This document shows, piece after piece, positions 16,204-24,180 of a stretch of 64,000 nt of DNA (position 1 is the stretch's first letter; each line of letters opens with the position of its first letter). The position numbers were made by a program, and so were the translations under genes. Source of the DNA: Acidobacteria bacterium Mor1 (GTDB lineage: Bacteria > Acidobacteriota > Polarisedimenticolia > Polarisedimenticolales > Polarisedimenticolaceae); contig CP011806.1 of assembly GCA_001664505.1 (NCBI GenBank), positions 4,428,926-4,492,925 of the forward strand, read 5' to 3'. The notes beneath the pieces were generated by a model, which ran no database searches, had not been told where the DNA came from, and was given only the letters and a program-made list of their open reading frames with translations.

Positions 16204-17028
16204 ATGTCCGAGCAAGCGACCGCCACCCCCGACTACACCGCCATCAAGATCAAGCAGCAGGCCACCTGGGCGACCGGCAGCTACGCCCGCATCGGTTCCC
16301 TGCTCCAGATTGCCGGTGAAGGCCTGGCCGAGGCGATGGATGCCCGCCCCGGCGCGTCCTTCCTCGATGTCGCCGCCGGAAACGGCAACCTGACCCTGGC
16401 CGCCGCCCGGCGCTTCTGCCGCGTGGTCTCCACCGACTACGTCGAATCCTCGTTGAACCATGGCAAGGAGCGCGCCGCGGCCAACGCCATGGACATCGAA
16501 TTCCGCACCGCCGACGCCGAGGCGCTTCCCTTCGCCGACCAGACCTTCGATTTCGTCGGGTCGACCTACGGTGTGATGTTCACCCCGAATCAGGACAAGG
16601 CGGCGGCCGAGCTGCTGCGGGTCTGCAAGCCCGGCGGCAAGATCGGCATGGCCAACTGGACTCCCGAGGGGTTCATCGGACAGATGTTCAAGGTCATCGG
16701 CGCTTTCAATCCGCCGCCCGCCGGCGTGCAGTCCCCGGCCCGCTGGGGCACCGAGGCCTTCCTCCAGGAGCACTTCGGCTCTCAGAGCGCCGACATTCGG
16801 ATCGAAAAGAAGAACTACGTGTTCCGCTACGAGTCCGCGGCCCACTTCATGCACGTCTTCAAGACCTACTACGGTCCGATGATGAAGGCCTTCGAGGCAC
16901 AGGACGACGCGGGCAAGCAGAACCTCGAGCAGGCGTTGATGGATCTACTCGAATCACTCAACGTCGCCGACGACGGCACCCTCGCCGTGCCCAGCGAGTA
17001 CGCCGAGGTCGTGATCACCAAGCGCTAG
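16204..17028 (+). CDS. Class I SAM-dependent methyltransferase
   Basis: The start chosen is ATG 16204 (GAGGAGAGAACGAG upstream); an in-frame ATG at 16153 would add 17 unlikely residues. The 274-residue protein has motif I FLDVAAGNGN (about 53-62), a motif II acidic position in VSTDYV, and FRTADAEALPFADQTFD plus LLRVCKPGGKIGMANW, the usual post-I and motif III segments of Methyltransf_11-type enzymes. These transfer a methyl group from S-adenosylmethionine to small molecules such as quinone or lipid precursors; the substrate is unknown. There is no signal peptide. It stands alone on the plus strand, divergent from the BlaI operon. Confidence 0.85.
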   Translation: MSEQATATPDYTAIKIKQQATWATGSYARIGSLLQIAGEGLAEAMDARPGASFLDVAAGNGNLTLAAARRFCRVVSTDYVESSLNHGKERAAANAMDIEFRTADAEALPFADQTFDFVGSTYGVMFTPNQDKAAAELLRVCKPGGKIGMANWTPEGFIGQMFKVIGAFNPPPAGVQSPARWGTEAFLQEHFGSQSADIRIEKKNYVFRYESAAHFMHVFKTYYGPMMKAFEAQDDAGKQNLEQALMDLLESLNVADDGTLAVPSEYAEVVITKR

Positions 17029-17039
17029 GACCCCTCCGC

Positions 17040-17606
17040 CTACCGCGGCGCCCCGGGCTCTTCGGAGTTCGGGGCGTCTTCCGTTCCGAACTGCATCCCC
17101 AGGCTGCTGTAGGCGGTGCCGTAGGTCGCGTAGAGCAGGAAGACCTGGCGCAGGGCGCTGTCGAACTCTCCTTCGGTCAAGGAACCGAGAGGGTGGACGA
17201 AGGTTGCCCAGACGGTGTCGTCGTGGATTGCGTACTTGGCGTCCAGCGCCCGATCGAAGTTGGCCTCGAGCAGGGTGCGCAGGGTCGCGGCATCCAGTTC
17301 CGCCGCCGAGGCGATCGGAATGATCATGCGCATCCGGTCTGCGCTCTGGTCGGTGATCAACATGGCCTCGACCTCGGCCATGCTGAACTGCCGGGTCCGG
17401 CCCTCGCCGCGGATCACCGCGTCTCCCAGACGGTCGCGCAGCCAGCGGTCCAGGGTTTCCACCGTGGTGCCGGTCTCGAGGGCGGGCGGCAGGCCGGGCG
17501 CCTCCGGTCGTGCCGGCGGGTCGGTCTGTTTGGCCGCAGCGAGGCCGCCGACGAGCAGGACGAGCAGCAGCAGTGGGGTCCGGCGGTGGGGTGTACTCGA
17601 TTGCAT
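17040..17606 (-). CDS. Secreted or membrane-anchored protein, YbjN/CesT-like fold possible
   Basis: A 188-residue protein with an N-terminal hydrophobic segment (about 11-26, LLLLVLLVGGLAAA) and a Pro-rich linker. The body pattern MRMIIPIASAAELDAATLR, ANFDRALDAKYAI, TVWATFVHPLGSLTEGEF recalls YbjN or type III secretion chaperone-like domains (alpha/beta sandwich with a helix-turn-strand repeat). This is a fold-level impression only. GAGGAGGCGCC before the ATG is a strong ribosome binding site. The gene is convergent with the methyltransferase, 11 bases away. Function unknown; location probably periplasmic. Confidence 0.65.
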   Translation of the reverse strand: MQSSTPHRRTPLLLLVLLVGGLAAAKQTDPPARPEAPGLPPALETGTTVETLDRWLRDRLGDAVIRGEGRTRQFSMAEVEAMLITDQSADRMRMIIPIASAAELDAATLRTLLEANFDRALDAKYAIHDDTVWATFVHPLGSLTEGEFDSALRQVFLLYATYGTAYSSLGMQFGTEDAPNSEEPGAPR

Positions 17607-17674
17607 GGCGCCTCCTCGCTCCGCCGGCAGGGCGGGTCGATCCGTCGCTCAGGTCAACCCCCGCTGCGCCCCGG

Positions 17675-18178
17675 CTATTCCCCGGGGGCGCAGTCTCCGC
17701 AGGCTACTCCCTCGCAGCACAGACCGTTCGGGAAGAAGTAGCCGCCACGCAGATGGCCGACCACCGGGTACTGCTTGACGTAGGTTTCGAGGAAAACCTC
17801 GTTGAACGCGGTCCATTGCTCGGCGGACATCGCGTCGCAGTCGTCGTTGAGATCCGCCTCGGCCAGGGTCCACATCCCCATGGCCCGGGATGCGTCCTTA
17901 CCCGCGAGGCCGTGGTACTTGCCCTCCGGCCCGTAGAAGTCCCGGCCCGAGCTGACATCGAACACGACTCCCCGCACGGCCAGCAACAGCGGGCGGTTCG
18001 GATCCCGGTCGTCGTGACCGGCGAGCTCCTCGGCGCTGAACGTGTGCGCCGCAGCCTGCTGCGCGACCTCGGCGGGCAGGGCTACCGCCGAGGCTCGATC
18101 CGCCGCCGCCGGGACGGCAACCGCGAAGAGCAGCAGCGTGGCGAAGGCGAAAGGTGTCGATGAAGCGCGGAAGGTCAT
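17675..18178 (-). CDS. Secreted cytochrome b5-like (MAPR-type) haem-binding protein
   Basis: After a signal peptide (about 1-26, ending PAAA) the 167-residue protein carries a cytochrome b5-like domain: HTFSAEELAGHDDRD, then LLLAVRGVVFDVSSGRDFYGPEGKYHGLAGKDASRAM. This G-x-VFDVS-xx-xFYGP-xGxYxxxAGxDASR pattern is the hallmark of the membrane-associated progesterone receptor (MAPR) subgroup, which binds haem through a Tyr rather than two His; the Tyr in DFYGP or KYHG is the likely ligand. The C-terminal tail has five Cys in CCEGVACGDC and nearby, unusual for the family. Periplasmic or extracellular electron transfer or haem handling is inferred. Secreted versions are known in bacteria but are not common. 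Confidence 0.8.
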   Translation of the reverse strand: MTFRASSTPFAFATLLLFAVAVPAAADRASAVALPAEVAQQAAAHTFSAEELAGHDDRDPNRPLLLAVRGVVFDVSSGRDFYGPEGKYHGLAGKDASRAMGMWTLAEADLNDDCDAMSAEQWTAFNEVFLETYVKQYPVVGHLRGGYFFPNGLCCEGVACGDCAPGE

Positions 18179-18207
18179 GTCGGAAATCCTGGTTTCGATA
18201 GGGAAGG

Positions 18208-18738
18208 CTATCGCTCGCAGACCCGGTGCCAGCCGAGGTCCGAGGCGATCTGGTCGGCGGGCCAGTCACGGCAGATGTCCTCGGCAGGTGTGTCCGGGGC
18301 GTGCCCGTTGCGCAAGGCCCAGTAGTCATGCCCGTCGGGTTTGAAGTCGGAGCCGTAGCTGACCAGCACGTAGCGGGTGCTGTCGGACTCATAGTGCAGG
18401 GTCTCTCCCCAGTCGTCCACGTCCTGGCCCTGCCAGACGTTGCGCCGTAGCGGAGGAAGCTCCGCCAAAGATGCGGGGTACGCGCCGCTCTTCTCGAGGT
18501 GCTTTTCCAGGGCTTTGCGGTAGCCATCCATCACCGCGGTGTTGCGATGCTGGATATCGAGCCGCGATTGGTTACGCAGCGCCCAGTTGACCGAGATGAA
18601 GATCACGGCGAGACAGGCGGCGATGACGAGGAACGGCCGCAGCAGTCGTCGGGGGAGCCAACGCAGGGTCGAGCGCTGGCGCCGCCGGCGCCGGGGAGTC
18701 GGCGAGGGTTCGTCGAAGCCTGGAACCTGGGGGGCCAA
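18208..18738 (-). CDS. Membrane-anchored protein with a pseudopilin (GspG)-like C-terminal domain
   Basis: A TTG at 18738 is the likely start. The 176-residue protein has an Arg-rich cytoplasmic N-terminus, one membrane segment (about 35-53), and a periplasmic part with YRKALEKHLEKSGAYPASLAEL, DDWGETLHYES and YVLVSYGSDFKPDG. The D.WG...Y and SxGSD patterns match the C-terminal beta region of type II secretion major pseudopilins. The prepilin peptidase site (G|F/M-T-L-[IVL]-E) is missing; the anchor is a plain TM helix after about 34 residues. So it is not a normal pilin subunit. It lies 30 bases upstream of the cytochrome b5-like gene on the same strand. Confidence 0.7.
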   Translation of the reverse strand: MAPQVPGFDEPSPTPRRRRRQRSTLRWLPRRLLRPFLVIAACLAVIFISVNWALRNQSRLDIQHRNTAVMDGYRKALEKHLEKSGAYPASLAELPPLRRNVWQGQDVDDWGETLHYESDSTRYVLVSYGSDFKPDGHDYWALRNGHAPDTPAEDICRDWPADQIASDLGWHRVCER

Positions 18739-18786
18739 CAGTCGCTCTCCAGCGGTTGCGGACCGCGCGGTCCGAGAAACGCTACT

Positions 18787-19215
18787 CTACAACTCCAACC
18801 GTAAGCATGCGGCGTCCTGGGGGCAAGCTCCGCGAAACTCCTCGGATTCTCCCAGGCGGGGATCGGCCGCATCCCGCGGGATCGGCTGGAAGCCGAAGCG
18901 CGGGAAAAAGGTCTCGGCGGTGGTGGTCAACAGGTAGATCCGGACGATACCCAGGTCCCGGGCGTGCTCGACCAGCCGCTGAACCAGTTTTCGGCCCAGG
19001 CCGCTACCCCGAAGTTCGGGAACGACCGCCAGGGATCGAAGCAGGCCGACGTCCTGATAGACCTCCAGCCCGATCGAGCCGACGAGCCTGTCTCCGTCGC
19101 GGGCGACGAAGAAGTGTGCGAGATGTTGCTCGGCGCCGGCGGCCGGTAGCTCCGCCGCTGCAAGCAGGTTCAAGATGTCGTCCCGGGACTCGGGTCCGGC
19201 TGGTTCGATCCGCAT
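18787..19215 (-). CDS. arsN2: GNAT acetyltransferase, ArsN2-like
   Basis: The ATG at 19215 (MRIEPAG) gives a 142-residue protein; the frame is also open to 19410. GNAT motif A is visible as SLAVVPELRGSGLGRKLVQ, with LVGSIGLEVYQDVGLLRS before it and YLLTTTAETFFPRFGF after it. The C-terminal Cys pair in ACPQDAACLRL is shared with ArsN2-type proteins, which are usually found in arsenic operons. No ars genes are nearby, so the symbol rests only on sequence similarity as I remember it. Acetyl-CoA dependent; substrate unproven. Divergent from the hydrolase gene at 19286. Confidence 0.75.
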   Translation of the reverse strand: MRIEPAGPESRDDILNLLAAAELPAAGAEQHLAHFFVARDGDRLVGSIGLEVYQDVGLLRSLAVVPELRGSGLGRKLVQRLVEHARDLGIVRIYLLTTTAETFFPRFGFQPIPRDAADPRLGESEEFRGACPQDAACLRLEL

Positions 19216-19285
19216 GCAACAAGGATACGCCCGTTTTGGTGCCGGGTCGTTCGTTGTACCTTGGGAGCGAGCGCGGGAGGGTCCT

Positions 19286-20194
19286 GTGGAGCGCGTCGAG
19301 AAACAACTCGAGAGAGTCCCCATCGATTCGGGGGGTACCCTCGCGCTACATCGGTTCTGTCTCGCTCCCGGCGGTCCCGCGGTCTTGGCGGTCCACGGGT
19401 CGATCAGCAACGGCCGGATGTTCTACTCGAATTCCGGGCGGGGGCTGGCCCCCTTCCTCGCGCGAAGAGGCTTCGACGTCTACGTCCTCGACTACCGTGG
19501 CCGCGGTGAGAGCCGGCCGTCGGTGCGCGAGTTTCACGACTTCGATCAGCGGGATCTGATCCTCGAAGACATCCCGCGGGCGCTGCAGCGAGTTCGAGAT
19601 CTGAGCGGGAGACCGAAGGTTCACGCGTTGGCCCACTCCTGGGGCGGCGTGTTGCTGCTCAGCGCCCTCGGCCGTCAACCGGACATCTGCGACTCGATCG
19701 CCTCGGTAGGCCTTTTCGCGACCAAGCGGGTGGTCCACGTCCGAGGTGTCCGGCGGCTGTTCGCCCTCGACATGTTCTGGAAGGGTTGGGGGCTCTGGGT
19801 CAGCGGTGCGTTGGGCTACCTGCCGGCCCGGGCGCTACGCGCGGGTTCCGACGACGAGTCCTTCGGGACCCACCGGGATTGCGTCACCTGGGTTCGCCCC
19901 GGCGCATGGGTCGATCCGACCGACGGATTCGACTACGCCGGAGCCTGGCGCGATGGGGACTCGAGGCCTCGGCTGCGAGCCTGGGCGGCGATCAACGACG
20001 CCTATCTCGGTCACCCGGAAGACTGCAGGGTGTTCCTGGAAGAAGCAGGCTACGATCCAGCCGGCCTGATCGTGCTGTCCCGGGCCAACGGGCAACGCCA
20101 GGACTACGATCACATCAATCTGCTGACCCACCCGGACGCCGAATCGGACCTGTATCCGCAGGTGGAAGGGTGGATCGGCGAGTCGCCGGCCTGA
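19286..20194 (+). CDS. Alpha/beta hydrolase
   Basis: GTG 19286, with GGGAGGG directly upstream, is preferred over more distant starts. The 302-residue protein shows an oxyanion-hole motif VLAVHGSISNGRMF, the DYRGRGES strand-turn, the nucleophile elbow ALAHSWGGVLL (Ser) and a catalytic His in DHINLLTHPDAE near the C-terminus. An Asp in the usual place after strand 7 is likely but not uniquely identifiable by eye. Hydrolase fold enzymes of this type cleave esters or related bonds in small molecules. There is no signal peptide. The mid-region FATKRVVHVRGVRRLFALDMFWKG is the lid-like insertion that probably sets specificity. Confidence 0.82.
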   Translation: MERVEKQLERVPIDSGGTLALHRFCLAPGGPAVLAVHGSISNGRMFYSNSGRGLAPFLARRGFDVYVLDYRGRGESRPSVREFHDFDQRDLILEDIPRALQRVRDLSGRPKVHALAHSWGGVLLLSALGRQPDICDSIASVGLFATKRVVHVRGVRRLFALDMFWKGWGLWVSGALGYLPARALRAGSDDESFGTHRDCVTWVRPGAWVDPTDGFDYAGAWRDGDSRPRLRAWAAINDAYLGHPEDCRVFLEEAGYDPAGLIVLSRANGQRQDYDHINLLTHPDAESDLYPQVEGWIGESPA

Positions 20195-20289
20195 ATGCCG
20201 CGGCCGGATCTCGCCGGCGGCCCTTGGCGTTGGTGGTCAACCAGGGTACGGTTCCGACTCTTGCTCGAAACGTTTCAGAAGAGGTTGTC

Positions 20290-21927
20290 ATGGTGTGTCT
20301 GCGATTCGGGGCGTCGATTCTCGTGTTGTTGCTTGCAGTCGGACTCGGGTGCGCCCCGCCGACGGGTGACGCAAGTCCCGCCGGCGAGGGGCCGAGCGAA
20401 GACTACCGTCCGGAGGGCTGGCCGGCCCGGACCTTGCCCGAGATTGCCGAGGCGCTGCGAGCGGGTGAGGTGAGCTCCGAGCAGGTGGTCCAGGCGTATC
20501 TCGACCGGATCGAGCGGATCGACCGGTCGGGTCCCGAGCTGCGCAGCGTGCTGGCTCTCAACCCGCGAGCGTTGGAGGACGCCAGGGCTGCCGATGCCGC
20601 CCGGGAAGCGGGAGAAGAACTGGGTCTGCTTCACGGCGTGCCGGTTCTGCTCAAGGACAACATCGAATCCGCCGATCCGGTGGCGACCACTGCCGGCGCC
20701 CTGGCCCTCGAGGCCAACGTGACCGAACGGGACTCTCCCCTGGTCGCCGGGCTGCGTGAGGCCGGCGCCATCATCCTGGGCAAGACCAACCTGAGCCAGT
20801 GGGCCAACTTCCGTTCCCGGGATTCGATGAGTGGATGGTCCGCACTCGGCGGACAGGTGCGCAACCCTCACATGACCGACCGCAATCCTTGCGGCTCAAG
20901 TTCCGGCTCCGGCGCCGCGGTGGCGGCGTCGCTGGGTTCGGGCGCCGTGGGCACCGAGACCAACGGGTCGATCATCTGCCCGTCGACGGTCAACGGCATC
21001 GTCGGCTTCAAGCCGACGGTCGGGCTGGTTTCCCAGCAGTACATCGTGCCGATCTCTTCTTCCCAGGACACCGCAGGTCCGATGACCAAGACGGTCCGCG
21101 GCACCGCGATGATGTTGACCGCCATGGCCACGGGAGAGGGCAAGACCGACTACGTCGCGGCCCTGGACGAGAACGCCCTCGCGGGCAAGCGGGTCGGCGT
21201 GCTGCGCTTCGCCACCGGCTCCAACGCCGACACGATCGCCCTGTTCGACTCGGCCGTCGCCGCGATGGAGGAGGCCGGGGCGACCCTCGTGGAGATCGAG
21301 GACTTCGACGCCGGCGTGGACAACTGGGGCGGAAAGAGCGCGATGCTGATGGAGACCGAGTTCAAGGCGACTCTCGACGCCTACCTGGCCGACGCGGCCG
21401 CGGCGGTCGAGGTGCGCAGCCTCGAGGAGTTGATCGCCTTCAACGAGCGCCACGCCGACGTCGAGCTGGCTCTGTTCGATCAGAGCCTGTTCGAACTGTC
21501 GGTGGAGCGCAAGGGGCTCGACGATCCCGAGTACGTGGCCGCCCGGGACGAGGTGCAGCGGGCGGTGCGGCAAGACGGGATCGACCGGCTGTTGGCCGAA
21601 CACGAGGTGGATGTCCTCGTTTCCCCGTCCGGCCCGGTCGCTCCCCGGATCGATCCGGTCAACGGCGACGTCTGGCCAAGCTGGGCCGGCGCCGGTTGGA
21701 TGGCTGCGGTGGCAGGCTACCCGCACCTGTCGGTGCCGATGGGTGATGTTCACGGGCTCCCGGTGGGAGTCTCGTTCATGGCCGGCGCCGGTGACGATGC
21801 AGCGGTGATCGCCGTCGGCTATGCCTACGAACAGCGCACCGGCCATCGGGTCGAGCCGGGCTACTTGCCCGGCGCGGAAGCGCGCACCGAGATCGGCGAC
21901 GCCATGCGAGGAACCGTCGAGCGGTAG
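20290..21927 (+). CDS. Secreted amidase-signature hydrolase, probably a lipoprotein
   Basis: ATG 20290 follows AAGAGG by 6 bases and gives a signal sequence ending AVGLGCAPP, so Cys21 may be lipidated (the lipobox is imperfect). The 545-residue enzyme has the amidase-signature Ser-cisSer-Lys triad: Lys122 in VLLKDN, the Gly/Ser loop GSSSGSG (about 202-208) and Ser227 in TETNGSIICP. Amidase-signature enzymes hydrolyse amides in compounds ranging from peptides to fatty-acid amides. Many soil and marine bacteria encode envelope forms like this one. It follows the alpha/beta hydrolase by 95 bases on the same strand. Confidence 0.88.
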   Translation: MVCLRFGASILVLLLAVGLGCAPPTGDASPAGEGPSEDYRPEGWPARTLPEIAEALRAGEVSSEQVVQAYLDRIERIDRSGPELRSVLALNPRALEDARAADAAREAGEELGLLHGVPVLLKDNIESADPVATTAGALALEANVTERDSPLVAGLREAGAIILGKTNLSQWANFRSRDSMSGWSALGGQVRNPHMTDRNPCGSSSGSGAAVAASLGSGAVGTETNGSIICPSTVNGIVGFKPTVGLVSQQYIVPISSSQDTAGPMTKTVRGTAMMLTAMATGEGKTDYVAALDENALAGKRVGVLRFATGSNADTIALFDSAVAAMEEAGATLVEIEDFDAGVDNWGGKSAMLMETEFKATLDAYLADAAAAVEVRSLEELIAFNERHADVELALFDQSLFELSVERKGLDDPEYVAARDEVQRAVRQDGIDRLLAEHEVDVLVSPSGPVAPRIDPVNGDVWPSWAGAGWMAAVAGYPHLSVPMGDVHGLPVGVSFMAGAGDDAAVIAVGYAYEQRTGHRVEPGYLPGAEARTEIGDAMRGTVER

Positions 21928-21931
21928 AGGA

Positions 21932-22858
21932 CTAGCCGGCCGGGTTCCAGATCTCGAAGCGGTTCTCGCAGGGCCGGGTGCCCGGGTGCAGCACCGCTTC
22001 GAGGATCTCGGCGCTCTGTACCAGCCGCGGCCCGGGCCGGTTGAACCAGGCATTGCCGTCGACCAGGACCGTACGCCCGTTGCGAGTCGCTTTCAGCTTT
22101 GCCAACCGCTGCGCCGCCTCGCCGCCGGCATTCAGTTCCTGGCGAGTCTGGTCGATGGGAAACCCGCAGGGCATCACCACCACGACCTCCGGGTCGACCG
22201 TTTCGATCTCGTCCCAGGTGACCTGCCGGAAGCGGACCGGTTCGTCAACGATCAACGGCGTTCCTCCGGCCGCTTCGACCAGTTCGGGCACCCAGCCGCC
22301 GCCGATCATGGGCGGATCGATCCACTCGACGCAGGCGACCCGGGGGCGGCTCGAGCCTCGAGTTCGTTGTCGCACCGCATCGAGGGTCGCCCGCATATCG
22401 CGAATCAACCCCTCGCCGGCCTCGGCGATGCCGGCGGCTTCGGCGATCTTGCGTACGTCGTCGTCGATGTCCGCCAGGCAGTGGGGCTCACAGGAGACCA
22501 CCCGGCACTCCAGACCGGTCAATAGCCGGCAGGCATTCTCGACATCCCGCAGGCTGACCGCGCAGACCGCGCACTGGTCCTGGGTCACGATCAGATCCGG
22601 CGCCAGCTGCTGCAGCCGGTCGACGTCGATGCGGTAGATCGAGAGCCCCTCGGATACCAGGTCGCGGACCCTCTGGTCGATATCCGCCGACGGGGCGCGT
22701 GGATCGAGCTTCGGCTGCGACAGCCGGGGCAGTCCGGTGATTTTTGAGGGGTAGTCGCACTCGTGGGAGATGCCGACCAACCGGTCCTGCAGGCCGAGGG
22801 CGCAGACGATCTCGGTGGCGCTGGCGATCAGGCTGACGATACGGGCAGGTCCGGACAC
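21932..22858 (-). CDS. BtuF-like cobalamin-binding protein without a signal peptide
   Basis: The 308-residue protein begins ARIVSLIASATEIVCALGL, the start of the BtuF/periplasmic-binding type III fold, and continues with LVGISHECDYP, the paired DLIVTQDQCAVCAV segment and MPCGFPIDQT. These features define the cytoplasmic-looking cobalamin-binding branch related to BtuF. There is no signal peptide and no transporter gene beside it, so its role in vitamin B12 uptake is unproven; a scavenging or sensing role is possible. Convergent with the amidase gene, 4 bases away. No B12 riboswitch is visible upstream. Confidence 0.82.
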   Translation of the reverse strand: MSGPARIVSLIASATEIVCALGLQDRLVGISHECDYPSKITGLPRLSQPKLDPRAPSADIDQRVRDLVSEGLSIYRIDVDRLQQLAPDLIVTQDQCAVCAVSLRDVENACRLLTGLECRVVSCEPHCLADIDDDVRKIAEAAGIAEAGEGLIRDMRATLDAVRQRTRGSSRPRVACVEWIDPPMIGGGWVPELVEAAGGTPLIVDEPVRFRQVTWDEIETVDPEVVVVMPCGFPIDQTRQELNAGGEAAQRLAKLKATRNGRTVLVDGNAWFNRPGPRLVQSAEILEAVLHPGTRPCENRFEIWNPAG

Positions 22859-22884
22859 GGCAGGGGACTCCGGCTTGGAGGCGT

Positions 22885-23199
22885 TCAGGGTTTTGCGCCG
22901 CCGGCGGTCGCGGTCCCGTCAAGGCCCATCGGTGGCTGTCCGCCGCGGCGGGAAACCCACCACAGGTTTCGCAGGTAGACGAACAGTCCGATGCTCTGAC
23001 CGGCAATGAACACCGGGTCGCGCCGATAGATCGCGTAGGTCAGGAGCAGGGCGCCCCCTCCGATGCTGAGAAACCAGAACGCCCTGGGAACGACACTCTC
23101 TCCGCGAAGTTCCGAGACGATCCACTGCACGAGAAAGCGCGAGAAGAACAGGGCCTGTCCGGCGAATCCGATCAAGATCCATAGGCTGGCGGCACGCAT
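22885..23199 (-). CDS. LpxB N-terminal-domain (LAB_N) membrane protein
   Basis: The ATG at 23199 (MRAASLWILIGF) gives 104 residues with three membrane segments. The conserved QALFFSRFLVQWIVSE and RRDPVFIAGQSIGLFVYLRNLW are typical of the lipid-A-disaccharide-synthase N-terminal domain family (PF07578), which also occurs as free small proteins and is thought to act in lipid A or glycolipid processing. The frame is open to 23250, but those extra residues are Pro/Gly-rich. It sits 26 bases before the cobalamin-binding gene on the same strand. Exact role unknown. Confidence 0.8.
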   Translation of the reverse strand: MRAASLWILIGFAGQALFFSRFLVQWIVSELRGESVVPRAFWFLSIGGGALLLTYAIYRRDPVFIAGQSIGLFVYLRNLWWVSRRGGQPPMGLDGTATAGGAKP

Positions 23200-23324
23200 C
23201 GAGTCCCCCGGAGGCGGTGGCCGCGACGGTCTGGAGCCGCCCGGCTTCACGGCGATGACTGGAGTGGAACGGGGCGACTATACACGACCCGCTGCGGGGG
23301 GCTGCGGTGTCCGAACCGCGTCGT

Positions 23325-24044
23325 TCAGGGCAGGGCGTAGGGGAATTCCCGTCCGGGATTGCGCCGCCGATGGATCGCTTCGACGGCGACCACGTCGTCG
23401 ACGATGCCCTCGGCCTTGGCGTCCCAGGCGAAGGCGCCGCTATCGAAGGCCTCGGCCATGGTCGAGAGGAAGGTCGTCAGGTTGGTGGCCACCAGTCGGG
23501 GGTCTTCCTCGACGAACAGGTGGATGACCGGGCCGGCGTTTCGGCCCTCCTTGCCGCAGTAGACGGCGAACCACTCTCCCTGAAACTCGAAGATCGGCAG
23601 GTAGTCCGGATCCCAGCCGATCAGCGGATTGCGCCGCAGCCGCTTGTACTCCCGCGCCGATTCCTCGGCGGAGAGAAAGTCGTGGTACCAGATCAGGGGA
23701 TGAACGCTCTCTTCCCCGTTGCGCCAGTTCCAGAGCAACTCGACCTCGCGGGTCGGCTGAAGCGGCAGGCGCGCCAGGGTGTCCCGGATCTCGGCGTCGG
23801 GGATGCCCGCCGCAAGCTGGGCGGTCACGCCGGTGGCGTGGGTCTCGTGCCAGCGGCCGATGCGCTCGAGGGCATCGCGTAGCTCGGCAGCATCGAAGTC
23901 CCGCTCCGAGCGTTCCAGGTCCGACTCCGATGCCGGGAAGCTGCTTGCACATCCGGTCGCGGCCAGCACGGCGCAGAGCAACAACATCCAGGCCAGAGGC
24001 CGATGGTTGATCGCGATGTGCTTCGAGGCCGTCGATGGGGACAT
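23325..24044 (-). CDS. Lipoprotein with SMI1/KNR4 (SUKH)-like domain
   Basis: The ATG at 24044 follows CGGAG and leads to a lipoprotein signal ending VLAATGCAS. The 239-residue protein then shows ELLWNWRNGEES, WYHDFLSAEESAREYKRL and LPIFEFQGEWFAVYCGKEG followed by GPVIHLF, which is the core pattern of SUKH-superfamily domains. SUKH proteins often protect against contact-dependent or polymorphic toxins, but others are cellular scaffold proteins. A lipidated, membrane-attached form is unusual. No toxin gene is adjacent, so an immunity role is only one possibility. Confidence 0.75.
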   Translation of the reverse strand: MSPSTASKHIAINHRPLAWMLLLCAVLAATGCASSFPASESDLERSERDFDAAELRDALERIGRWHETHATGVTAQLAAGIPDAEIRDTLARLPLQPTREVELLWNWRNGEESVHPLIWYHDFLSAEESAREYKRLRRNPLIGWDPDYLPIFEFQGEWFAVYCGKEGRNAGPVIHLFVEEDPRLVATNLTTFLSTMAEAFDSGAFAWDAKAEGIVDDVVAVEAIHRRRNPGREFPYALP

Positions 24045-24180
24045 CCGTTCTCCGGAGCGATTGGCCGCCGAGTGCACACCGGGCGGTCTCGGTCGAAGAT
24101 GGGGTCCGCGGCCGGGCGGTGCAAATCGCGAACCCCGGCTACACTGGTGGGGTCGTCAGGCGCTGTTTTCCGGGGATCTC

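Noticed and set aside
18787-19215. Arsenic resistance operon
   Set aside because: The acetyltransferase resembles ArsN2 but no arsenic genes are nearby.
19786-20289. Upstream extension of the amidase frame
   Set aside because: Overlaps the alpha/beta hydrolase gene; the signal peptide and ribosome binding site point to ATG 20290.
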